Assembly: GCA_029207755.1 (NCBI GenBank)
Contig: JARCOQ010000005.1
Span: forward strand, 50,371,563 to 50,435,562
Direction: 5' to 3'
Source: Chamaea fasciata
Lineage: Eukaryota > Chordata > Aves > Passeriformes > Sylviidae
DNA length: 64,000 nt
A model generated the notes under the pieces. It had not been told where the DNA came from. It saw nothing but the letters and a program-made list of their open reading frames with translations, and searched no databases. Positions within the stretch are counted from its first letter, which is position 1, and every line of letters starts with the position of its first letter. Position numbers and translations under genes: made by a program. This document shows, piece by piece, positions 1 through 10,396 of this stretch.

Positions 1-402
1 TCTATACATCCCCTCCACTCTCCCTCTCACCATGTCCTAGTCTGATGCCATACTCCATGAAAAGAATGCTGTTGGAATCACTGCCACTGGCTGTTCTCTA
101 CAGCAGATGGGGATGAATACTGAAGAGTTACTCTCTTCATGTTGGTATTGCCTACAAGCTTTGTAACAGAGATCTAAAATTTCAAAGCAGGCCCAAAGAT
201 TTTGATGTATAAAAAATACAGATTATCATTTTCCATTCTATGGGGCAACAGTTACAATGTCCTTTTGCTTTCCTGCCTCAAAAAAATTTATAGCTCCTCC
301 TTCCACCCCCTCTTTTCTTCTTCAAGTGAAGGACTGTTTACATAAGCATTACCCAAAATGGGGGGTTGAACGTGTGCCACGACCTTGCCAACAAGCACTC
401 AC
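1..402 (-). other. MANSC4: MANSC4 intron 1 (partial)
   Basis: Everything left of the donor at 402..397 is read as intron. The minus-strand frame continues past the donor only to 338 before a stop, and its residues there no longer look like MANSC sequence. I see no acceptor followed by a plausible cysteine-rich exon, so exon 2 must lie outside the window. Confidence 0.7.
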
Positions 403-631
403 CGTTCCTCAGGAGGCAGCAGGTCCTGCTGCACTGCTGGGGGGAGGTTTCTGCATAACCCCGCAGCAGCTGTGCTCCCCTCCGCAGGGACTCCCGGACG
501 TCCACCAGGAGGCCCGGGAAGCGCCGGATCCAGCAGTTCCTGTAGAAGGCAGTGGGCAAGCAGAGGCACTGGGACTCCCCAGCCAGGGCCAGAAGCAGTA
601 GCGCTTGTGCCGCTGCCAGCAGCAGAGCCAT
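403..631 (-). CDS. MANSC4: MANSC4, first coding exon (partial gene; rest lies off the left end)
   Basis: The ATG at 631..629 opens a reading frame of 76 codons plus one base. It stops at a strong splice donor, GTGAGT, read on the minus strand from 402 to 397. Residues 1-20 are a hydrophobic leucine/alanine signal peptide. Cysteines 22, 24 and 33 follow, then a Trp-Ile-Arg-Arg-Phe-Pro segment and a closing cluster at Cys67, Cys71 and Cys72. This is the pattern of the N-terminal half of a MANSC domain (motif at N terminus with seven cysteines). The family has a secreted or type I membrane topology, and the role of MANSC4 itself is poorly known. Identity rests on the domain plus its divergent position next to KLHL42, as in human 12p11.22. 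Later exons with the rest of the domain, linker and membrane segment are not in the window. Another MANSC-family gene is possible but less likely. Confidence 0.85.
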
Positions 632-3265
632 GGCCCCGTGTCAGGGCCTCAGGGAGCCCCCCTCTGCTCCAGAGGTGCACCAGCACTGCACAGACCATCC
701 CTGGAGGGCTGAGCATGCTGCCAGGTCTGCCAGGGGCCTGAGCCAGGGCATGGTCTCCTCCAGATGATGCCCATGGTGCTGTTTGGGTAGCTGCTGAAAG
801 AAAGACATTTCATGAGCTACAGAAGATTCTAAGAGTTATTGTTACTGTTCTCTAACTTAATTGTTTGAGAAGGGCTTTGAGACACAAAAAGGACAGGTTG
901 TTTTTAGTCATTCAGAGATCTTGGTCCCCTCTGTGGTCCCCTCTTTGTGCCTCTTGTCCTCAGACCAAACCACACAGGCTGCCTTGAGATTTGGTGAAAA
1001 ATAGCAAGCTCAGCACATTGTTCCACCTCACTTTGCTCAGGAACACTGTTAGGCTCAGCACAGAGGAACAGCTCTGTCTAGGATCTGAACGCTTTGAGTT
1101 ATCTGGTGACTGCAGAAACTTGCCTTCTTTGCTAACAAATGAACCTCCAGCCAGAGGTGGAGATCTGTTCCCCTTCCTACACTGTTTTTATTGCAAGAAT
1201 AATACAATTTTATTTGCAAAGACCGGATGAACTCTCTATGATTGGAGAGGACTGGAACTTCCACTCAAACTATGAGTATGTTCTCCCCCTAATAAGTTTA
1301 AGGCTATTGAGCAGTCCATACAAGGTTTTCTGCTAAAGGAAAAGGCCTGTCAGAAAGAAAACACAGCTGACATACAGGGAGATGATTTTTCAAGCACTTG
1401 GTCTGAAACCTGAAACTCCCACGTTTTGTTTCTTAACAGGACCAAGTCTGATCCCTGCTTCCCATGTTACAATTTTCATACAGAAAGGCTTAAAAATCTT
1501 ACAATACACAAGTTGATTTAAACCCAGTGGACTCTATAGTGAGGCTGAGAGAGTTAGGTAGAAGTATGGTCTGCAATAAAAATTGAGTGTTCAATATATA
1601 AGAATATTTTACACTGTGTTTTTACCCTTCAAGACTAGAATCAAGGAATTTCCTTCTTTCCACATGAAGTATAGATCAGGTACATGGAGTGGGGAGAGCC
1701 TCAAGCTCATTTTAATTCTTTAGTCATTACAGATGATGTTTGTTTTTGCAGAACTAGGCCCCCAGTTTGGAAGTGAACTGACAGGTGTAATATTTTGTTC
1801 CTTACACAGCTCACTGGAATATAAAAAAGCCCAGAGCAGGTTAACCCCCGTTGATTCAACAGCAAGGCCAAGGCATTATTTTATTCATTGGAACTATAAT
1901 TAGGAGGATTCCAAATAAAAGTCTGTTGTGGGGAATATGAGAACTAAACTATTAGAAAGAGGGTAAGTGGGTAATTCTTCAAGCCTCCATCCTAAGAAAC
2001 AGCTCTTGTGTTGTTTTATTTAGTTTGGTAGTTTGATATTTTCATCTCTGTGATAATCAGCAGTTAAAACCTTAAATACATTTTAAAATACCTGACAGCT
2101 TGCACTCAGTGGACTGCACAGGGAAGCTTTTAGAGATTTATCTGCCACTGCCACAAGCGCTATTGACAGTGTATTTTTTTAAATATTTGTTTCAGCTTTC
2201 CAAATATCCCAAGGTATCACTTGATTTGGAACACACTCAAAATTTTGAAAGACATGCTTGTATTTTGACATTACATACTGTATTTAGTATGAATTTCATA
2301 TCTGTTTTGTTCTGTAAGATTTGCATGCAAAAATAATGATTTCTGATTGCTTTCCTCACTCCTACTCTTCCTGTATCTCCAAGAAGGGAAGATTGGAATA
2401 ACTTAAATAACTCTGAATAACTTGGGGAAGCACTTAACAAGGAGATTAAAAATATTCTTTCCCCCTCCTCTTTGACAGGAATAAATTTTAAGGGCAGAAA
2501 TAGCTGCAGGAAAACTTTCTTTTTAATGAAGGATAAAGTTATTGAAACAAGTAAATAAATGGCTGCTAGAGGCAATTTCCTTTCAAACCAGAAAACTTCT
2601 ATTAAATTTCACAGCATCTTGCCAGCTTCCCCTTAATTTCACTTTGACTTTTCAATGGGAAATGCAAATTAGTGCTGAAATTTTAATTCACAGACATTTT
2701 GCAAGAAGGAAATCCCCAAGTCTTACCTGCAAACCAGCGGCTGATTTTCCATGTGCTCTGCAAAGGGGAACCAAGAGGCTGTCACTGATACAGGGGAATC
2801 TGCAGCCAGTACCAGACCAGCGCTTCATGTTATTTAGGAACTCCTTTCATCCAACTCCTCACATTTCCTCCTGGAAAACAAAAAGGCTGGGGGAGGGGGG
2901 GGGGGGGAGGGCTGTCTCCTGTAAGAATATGAATGTTTTTGCAGGCCTTTCAGTAAAAGAGATATAAATAGACTTGCCATGCTGGAACAAGATGATCTTT
3001 TCCATGATCCTTCTTACAATCAGAAACAGTCCCTTAAGTTTCCCACCTGGGCTAGCAGAGAGAATGGCACAATCCAGGAGCTTCCCAGCACAAAGGATTT
3101 ATCATCAGGCATTAACTCTTTTTTTGCCAAACAGAAACAAAAACAGGCACTTTTTCCATATAAAGTAACAGACGTGTCTTGATTTTTGGAACTATATTTA
3201 GCTTTTATGGAATATATGGTTATATCACTCAGAATATGTAAAGACCAGAAAGGATCTGTTTAGCT
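632..3265. other. Intergenic DNA upstream of MANSC4; no gene seen
   Basis: This stretch separates the divergent starts of MANSC4 and KLHL42. The MANSC4 promoter and 5' UTR should lie just right of 631, where the sequence is GC-rich to about 760, but no TATA box or other decisive element could be picked out. A 25-bp G-rich run sits at about 2888..2912. The rest is AT-rich unique-looking sequence with only short chance reading frames. Confidence 0.6.
2888..2912 (+). repeat. Poly-G tract
   Basis: A nearly pure guanine run on the plus strand is interrupted by a single A after the first few bases and closed by another A. It is a simple repeat and is prone to length errors in sequencing. Confidence 0.85.
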
Positions 3266-3267
3266 GT

Positions 3268-3640
3268 AGAACTGTGGAATGGTTTGGGTTGGAAGGGACC
3301 TCAAAGCTCACCCAGTTCCACCTTCCTGCCATGGTCAGGGACACCTTCCACTATCCCAGGTTACTCAGAGCCCTGTCCAACCTGGCCTTGGACACTTCCA
3401 GGGATGGATGGGGCAGCCACAGCTTCTCTGGGCAGCCTGTGCCAGGGCCTCACCACCCTCAAAAGGAACAATTTCTTCTTAATATCCCCTCTAACCCTGC
3501 TCTCTGTCAGTTTGAAGTCATTCCCCCTTGTCCTGCACTACATCCTTTGTCAAGAGTCTCTCTCCATCTTTCCTGTGGGCTCTCTTCAGGCACTGGAAGG
3601 CAACAATGGGTTACACTGAGTCCTCCTCTTCTCCAGGTAT
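3268..3640 (-). mobile_element. CR1 LINE fragment, 3' end, minus orientation
   Basis: The plus strand starts with the reverse complement of the avian CR1 3' end (GGTTTGGGTTGGAAGGGACC at 3281). It then runs through CR1 3'-region landmarks: a Cys-His-Gly-like stretch, 'grouped in the first lines' phrases such as CAGCCTGTGCCAGGGCCT, and an ending near CTTCTCCAGG. About 370 bp are kept, so this is a 5'-truncated copy as is usual for CR1. Open frames across it are decayed repeat sequence, not a host gene. Confidence 0.9.
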
Positions 3641-6600
3641 TGTGTGACAGAGCAGTTGGAAGGTGACAAGCTGAGAAGTGAGACTCAAGCAGTTTCCCAG
3701 GTGAGGTATGAACCTGCCCAAGTCCTCCTGTGAATGTCAGTAATGAATTTAATGAAATGTGCAGCAGAATCCCATGTGACATCAGCATGAAGTTCTCTGC
3801 CTGTGTTGTGCTCCACATAAGTAAACTGAATTTCAGGCCTGTGTTAAAATCATCTTTATTTCATTTTTCTGAGATATGCACATGTATTTTCCCTTTATTA
3901 TAGTGGTGGTAAGGTCAAAGTTTTAAGTAAGCCAAATGTATTGATAATTTCAGAATATGTCACTGTAATTCTGTTAAGGTATAAAAGTTATAAAAGGCTA
4001 ATGTAATGAATCATGAAATAATGAAATGTAAATATGTGGGAAAAAATCAAACCAAGTCTTTGACGTTATTCAAATAATGTGCTTGTTTTCTTTCTCCATT
4101 AAATTTTTCCTTGAAATCAAAACACCCTTGCAAAATATCTAAAGTCCTTCAAAACAGCATTTTTTGAGAGAACTGTTTTGTCAAAAACAGCTATTAGTGG
4201 TCAAGTTTTGGGTTGGAGCAATGTATTATTACACTTTTAATGAATCTGACCTTCTCCAAGGTTAGGGACAATTGGATCCAAGGATTCTGATTTCAGTCCC
4301 ATTCCAGAAACATGGTAAAAAGAGGTGAAATATTACCTCTTTCGGGGGCTTCATGCAAACCATTTTTTAACCCCTTGTTTCCACGAGTTGCCAGGCCCTG
4401 AGATTCTCTCGGAGTTTGGCTTCAGACTAATTCTGGCCAAACCTCTGCACCAAGGCTGGGATCTGTGTGTTCAAGCAAAGAGCAACACAAGTCTTAGCCA
4501 GCCAGATTAGATTTACATAAATATATATCTAGTGGCATTGCAGATTAACTTGAGCCAAGTTTTATGACAAAAGGCACAATGTTTACCAATACTAATGAAC
4601 AGATGCTGATTTATGGCAAAACTTGAACTAGGCAAAGGGGATGGAGTTTTGAACTTGTGGTGAATTTTACAGAGCTGGATACTGAGTGGAAGTCTTCCAT
4701 GTGGATTACCATTCATTTTACCTAGTTATTATGTACTAAAATTCAGCTCTGCCTGTCTGCACCAGGATTAAAAAAATATCTGCTGTTTTAAAAGCACACT
4801 GTTGAGTCTCCTCCAGACACAGCTGCACAAGAAATTCCTGGCTGTGGATGCACAATGCATTTGTGCAGAGCAAATATCCCTTACAGGGGGGTACAGCAGC
4901 AGGCAGAGCACTCCAGCAGCCTGACCCCCATTCAGGTTTTGTCAAGGAACATTCATTTCACCTGAGGGAGTTTCAAGGAAATTCTTTACTGGGTCCATGG
5001 TGTAAAAAATGGATCAGGTTGAAGGCCATTGCAAGGATTTAAACTCTTCCACCTCCACTCTGTTGTCTGGTGCCTGGACTTCCTCATGATCCACAGAGGA
5101 TGCCCACCAGACACAGACTCTTGGGATGGCCTTTTTGCTGCCCAGAGAGAGCTCATGAGCACACACTCTAGTATCAATCACTCAGATGTGACTAATAATT
5201 ACCTGATAATAAACAATCTGCTTTCAAAAAACATGCCACTCCAAGTATCTTTTCAGTAGTGCTGCATCACACCTTTATTGCAAGGAATAAATAAACAGCA
5301 CATTAAAACCAGAGAAACTAAACAGAAAATATTAGGGAATAACGTCTGAGCAAGTGTTATTAGAAATAAAAGTGCTCTCTTTCTTTTTTATTTTTTTTGG
5401 AATAGTATTGCTAATGGCAGTGGGTAAGAAGTGCTTTGTTTGGCTGCAATCTGAAAGAGAAATTACCTCTATTTAGCAGGTCATCCTTCATAAATGCTAG
5501 AGTTCAACTGAAGTAAAATTATGCTCTGGTCAGTTCCTCTCCAAAATGCCAAGATCCTTTATAACACAGACATTTTTAATGCTGAAATACTGCAGGATAA
5601 TTCCTATGTTCCACAAATGCTTACTTTGTATCCTGTGACAGGGAAAATACTGAACAATGGCAGCAGTGGGCAAATCCTTTCCAAAAGACCAGTTCCTGTC
5701 TTGAGTAATTCCACTATTATTCAATGCACAGTTCCCTGGCAGTGCAGTACAATTCCCTGGTATCTCAGAGGGCAGAATGTGGCGTTTTATATTTATATTA
5801 GATAGTATGGATACTTTAAGTATCCCCAGATTCAGTTCCAGTTCACACTTTATACTAATAAGGCTGAAAGGAATTCAAATTTTTCACTGTTTTTTTCACT
5901 CAGTGTGGTCCTTTCCTCAGAACATTCAGGTCAATGTTACTCTCTGGTTTTCAAGTGTTATCCAGCATCTCTCTGGGTTTACTTTTCTTGTCTTTGTAGC
6001 AGTAACTCCTCCTGAGTCTCTGTGATTCCTTGCTTTTGCTATGTTGGGAAAGTCAGGACTACAGAAATGTGTGCAGAGGCAGAGAAAGGCTCAGATTCTC
6101 TTTGTCATGGCTGAATGGTTTGTTACAATGGAGTTGCTGTATGAAAAAAGCTTCTTCCATTTCCACATCTTTTTAAAAGAAAAGAGTGAGTGATCTCTCT
6201 TCAGCCTTGGAAGTAATTCAGACATTAAATACAAGGAAACAGTTCAAGCACTATACACAGAGAAAAATTATGTAGCACAAAGGGCCAGTGCAACCCTGGA
6301 GCAAGAGAGCCTTTACTGACACTCTCTGGTGTCTGCACAGTCCCTTTGTTGGCACTTGAGAACCCTTTTCCTTGGTATCAATTTGTCTCTCAGATACTGT
6401 AAAGGGGCCTGAACTGTCTAAAACAGCTTGAAAACTTTGCCCCAGGAGCCAAAATCTAAAAGACAGGTATTGAAATGCTGAGCAGAGTTACCAACATCTT
6501 CCTCTCTGAATGTCTTGTTCTTCAGGGCATGTTTTTTTTATCATAAACTCATTTAATATCTACCATGATTGTTTTCATGTTTGATGCTTCAGCATGTTCT

Positions 6601-9040
6601 TGAAGGATGATAGATAGTCCTTCATATTTGTTTCAAAGATCATGCAAATCTTTTATGGCTCTGAACTACACATTTTGGCTTTGTAGCTCTAGAAATAGAG
6701 TTCCAACTCTCGAAAATACATTTTTTATTCACTTAAGGTACAACAAAAGTGATTGCTGGTGAAACAGCAAAGCTTTTTCTTTGATTTCAGTATAATAACA
6801 TGTATTATTGATCTTAGAATAAACCAGTATAGCAGTAGAGTAAAAGACACAAAATTATCTCCACAGAAGTGGAACAAAAGAGTAACCCTTGCCTTGGTGC
6901 ATTTGCAGTGTAAGTACTCTATAAGCACATCACACAGGCTGACTGATGAGTGTAGTAAAAAAAGGGACCTGCCCTGTCAGCAAACTCTGGCTTAGCACAA
7001 CTGCCTGGTCCTGAGCTTGGAAAAAGAACAGAGAGATGACAACCAGCCCAGATGACAACTGGGTAAGGAAACAGGCTTTTTGGAAAAGTGGCCACTCAGT
7101 ACTGCTGACCCCTTGAGCGTGTGAGAACTCCTGGGGAAAGCTGAGGGAGTTGGTGCCCTTGAAAGTTTTCTGGTGGAATAAAATAGTAGTACATGCCAGA
7201 ACTGATGCAGCTCATTAACAAACCTCATGGACTGTGAGGAAGAAGGACAGGAAATCCCAGGCAGAGTGGCAGGCATAAGCTCATCTGGCAACATATGACC
7301 AGAGAAGAAATACTCCATCCACCCTGGTTTCAACACTTTGAGGCTGAACTTACCATAACTGACTGCATGGAAAAAAGCATTCACCAATTAGGAGCTAACT
7401 TAAGAATCCATGAAACATAAGAGACTCCAAAGCAGATGTCTAAAGATGGCAATCCTACTGTATTCCAACAGGACAGCTTGCTGGCCATGTCAAACATGAG
7501 AGCTCCGTTTTCCTCAGAAGTAATTATGATTACAATTGCTTGAAATGTCTGCCTGTGGGAATTAAAGGACAAGAAGGAATTAAGGGCTGGACTCGTACTG
7601 AGGTGGTGAGACACTTCTTGTGTGTGATAATCTTTTGAAGGCTGAACCTAAAGCAGAGAAAAAAGAGCCAAGTGATCATGCTTAAACTTGAACTAGCTGT
7701 AAGAAACTCAAACAAGCAAAATGTTGTGGTTCTTCATTAAGAACAGAAGACAGGAAAGTGGAATTTGAATATTAATTAAATATGAGGAAGACTGAAAGAG
7801 GAACACAAATCAAGCAAACAGTGTAACACTTTAGCAGGAAAGAGAAGGTGAGAGGTGATGGTAAGCCCAGCTAGTGAAGGCTGCCAAAGAGACCTCTTTG
7901 GGTCTGGTTGAGATCCTATATAAAAGGATTTCAGAACATGAAATGGGCCCCTCAAAAGCAAGATGGTGAAGATGCTTTGAAGTGAGGTAGAAAACAAACA
8001 TGTGCAGAAATCTATCTCACCTCAAAAAAATGCTTTTATAAAAGTCAGCAGAAAAGAACACCTGTAACTGAGATTACCATTTGTGTCATCTCTGTGGGCT
8101 AGCATTAAGAAGCTGAAGATCAACAAAACAGTGATAAAGGATTGTGATCATTTCATAGAGGAAATGCTGAAAAGGAAAGAACGCTGTCTTCTTTAAAACA
8201 GAGGGGAAAAAATCCCCCACAAAACAGACCATTGAAATGTTTTTAATAGTGGGGGGAAAAGATCCCTTCTGTACAGTAAAAATAGGTAGTCGTCTGAAAA
8301 CTAAGCAAGCTGCACAAACTGGACATGAGTCACACTACTGCTAAAGGGAAAGATGTTCTTTGGTCTGCAATATCCAAAGGAAATATCTTTATAAAGATAA
8401 TAATGTATTTTGAACGTCTTTATAGTAAGTATCAGCATATAAGAATACAGGCATGGCAGACTTCTCATCTGTTTCAGCAGGTGGTAGGTTTTTGGTGTTT
8501 TTTTTAAAGGACTGTCACTGTATTTCAAGAATACAACAAGGCAAACAGCAAATCTGTCATTTTACCCTTGCCCAAGATGCTCAGGTATAATTTGCTCTTT
8601 TCTTGTTCATTTCAAACAAACTCCAGACCCTGGTACGTGGCTCACTTATAAGATGTCCTGTTCCAGGGACTTAGTTTAAATAGAAAAATGGAGCAGCAGA
8701 ATAGGTTATGCAGTGTCTTCACAGGACAAACCAGGGGCTGGGACACGCAGGGACACGCAGGGAACCAGGAGGGTCAGAGCAGAGTCATGTATCGCACTTG
8801 CCATTCCCGAGTCCCACGGCTGCTCTGGCCGCGCAGGGTGAACCCCGGGGGGATTCAGCTCGGGAAGAGATGCGGGAATGCGATGGCACCAGGCTGGCTG
8901 TGCCGCTGCTCCTCCGCTCTGCCTGTGCGAGGATCCAGACACATACACTGCTCTTTCCCCGCCCGTGTGCCTCGGGAATGCTGCCCCTCGCCAGGGCTGC
9001 AGCGGTACATTTATGGCAAGGGGTTAGAGCTACAGCTGCA
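3641..9040. other. Intergenic DNA between MANSC4 and KLHL42; no gene seen
   Basis: AT-rich sequence without recognisable exons, RNA genes or long repeats. Reading frames here are under about 130 codons and show no family resemblance or flanking splice signals. From about 8700 the base composition rises sharply in GC toward the KLHL42 promoter, with a short direct repeat of GGGACACGCA at about 8740..8760. Confidence 0.6.
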
Positions 9041-10340
9041 GCTGCGATCCGGCCCAAATCAGGAGAGGGGAGCACCGGGGGGGATCGGTGCGGCTCTGGG
9101 CTGTCCCCTGGAGCCCAGCATTGGCCATTCCACCGTGTCCCTGACACACACCCTGGCTGGGCCCGGGGATGCCTTGACGGCCCCCCCGGCCGGCAGCGCC
9201 GGAGCACTCAACATTGCCTTTTTCGGGCTTTTTTTCTCTTTCCTCCCTGCGTGAGGTTTGGGGGTTTTTTTTCTTTTCTTTTTTTTTTTTTCTTTCTTTC
9301 CCCCCCCCCGCTTCCCCTTGTCGCTCCTTTGCAGGGCCGGAGCGGCAGCAGCGCCTCCCGACATCACGGGGCCGCTCCGCCCATCCCATCCCGGCCCTTC
9401 CCGTCCCGTCCCGTCCCATCCCGGCCGGCGGAGGAGGAGCCGGCGCGGCGGCTCCGGCCGGGCTGAGGCGCAGCCGGGCCCGCGGTGAGCGATGTCCCTG
9501 GCGGAGCGGCGGCGGCGGCGGCGGCAGGAGAAGGAAGAGGAGCGGGAAGGGGAAGCAGGCGATGGGGCCGGTGACGGGGAGGAGGTGGTGCAGATCCGGC
9601 TGGGGGACAAGTGCTACCCGGTGTGCAAGAGGAAGCTGATCGAGCAGAGCGACTATTTCCGAGCTCTCTACCGCTCGGGAATGCGGGAGGCAGGGCAGGG
9701 CCAGGAGGAGCAGCTGCTGCGCGGGGGGCTGAGCGCGCTGGGGCTGGAGCTGGTGCTGGACTTCATCAACACGTCCTGCCTGGCCAGGCTGGAGCAGGAC
9801 GAGGGCGGCGAGGAGGAGCCGCCGCTGCTGGAGGATCTCGTGGAGGCCGCGTCCTACCTGCAGGTCACGCCCCTGCTGCGGCTGCTGCTGTCGCAGGTGC
9901 GCCTGGGCAACTGCTTCGAGCTGCACCGCCTGGCGCAGGTGTACGGCCTGCAGGACCTGCACGATGCCTGCCTGGACTTCATGGCCGCCCACTACCACCA
10001 GGTGCTGCGCAGGCCCGACGCCCGCCCGCACCTCCTGCTGCCCCCGGCGCTGCAGCAGCAGCTGCGGGAGAGGCGCATGAGGGGCACGGCCACTCTGGTG
10101 CTGCTCGGGGACTTCATGGGCGCCTGCCCGCCGGGGCTGCCCGCCGGCTGTCACCCCGCGGGGGACGCGCCCTGGGCCATGCTCAGGTACGACGAGGAGG
10201 CGCAGCGGTGGCTGCCGCTGGCCAACAACCTGCCCGCCGACCTGGTGAGCGTCCGCGGCTACGGCTCGGCCACGCTGGACAATTACCTGTTCATCGTCGG
10301 CGGCTACCGCATCACCAGCCAGGAGATCTCGGCCGCGCAC
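9040..10340. promoter_or_regulatory. KLHL42: CpG-rich island spanning KLHL42 promoter, 5' UTR and exon 1
   Basis: CpG dinucleotides and G+C rise abruptly compared with the AT-rich flanks and stay high through exon 1. Between 9340 and 9490 there are repeated CCCGTCCCGT-type and GC-box-like words and no evident TATA box, which fits a TATA-less housekeeping promoter. The exact transcription start cannot be placed. Boundaries are estimates by eye. Confidence 0.75.
9265..9309 (+). repeat. Homopyrimidine tract in the KLHL42 promoter region
   Basis: About 45 consecutive pyrimidines occur: a T-rich part with interspersed C, followed by a run of ten C. It lies roughly 180-230 bp upstream of the KLHL42 start codon, inside the CpG-rich region. 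Confidence 0.85.
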
Positions 10341-10396
10341 TGCTACAACCCGTGCCTGAACGAGTGGAGCCAGCTGGCCTCGATGAACCAGAAGAG
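9492..10396 (+). CDS. KLHL42: KLHL42 coding exon 1 (BTB, BACK-like region, first kelch repeat)
   Basis: KLHL42 (KLHDC5) is a BTB-kelch substrate adaptor of the CUL3 ubiquitin ligase. The human protein is reported to target the microtubule-severing katanin p60 subunit. This exon encodes residues 1-301 and two bases of codon 302. The start is fixed by an in-frame TGA at 9486..9488 and by the lack of any other ATG before the BTB domain. Residues 6-31 are an arginine block followed by an acidic stretch. The BTB begins near Val33 (VQIRLGDKCYPV) and runs to about 135, followed by a BACK-like helical part. The first kelch blade carries IVGGY at 268-272. The exon ends AAG AG before donor GTAACC at 10397 (phase 2). 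Codon third positions are strongly G/C, unlike exons 2 and 3. Confidence 0.96.

Noticed and set aside
3274..3666. Overlapping open frames of 67-130 codons near 3.3-3.7 kb
   Set aside because: They lie on the antisense strand of a CR1 3' end, which is non-coding repeat DNA.
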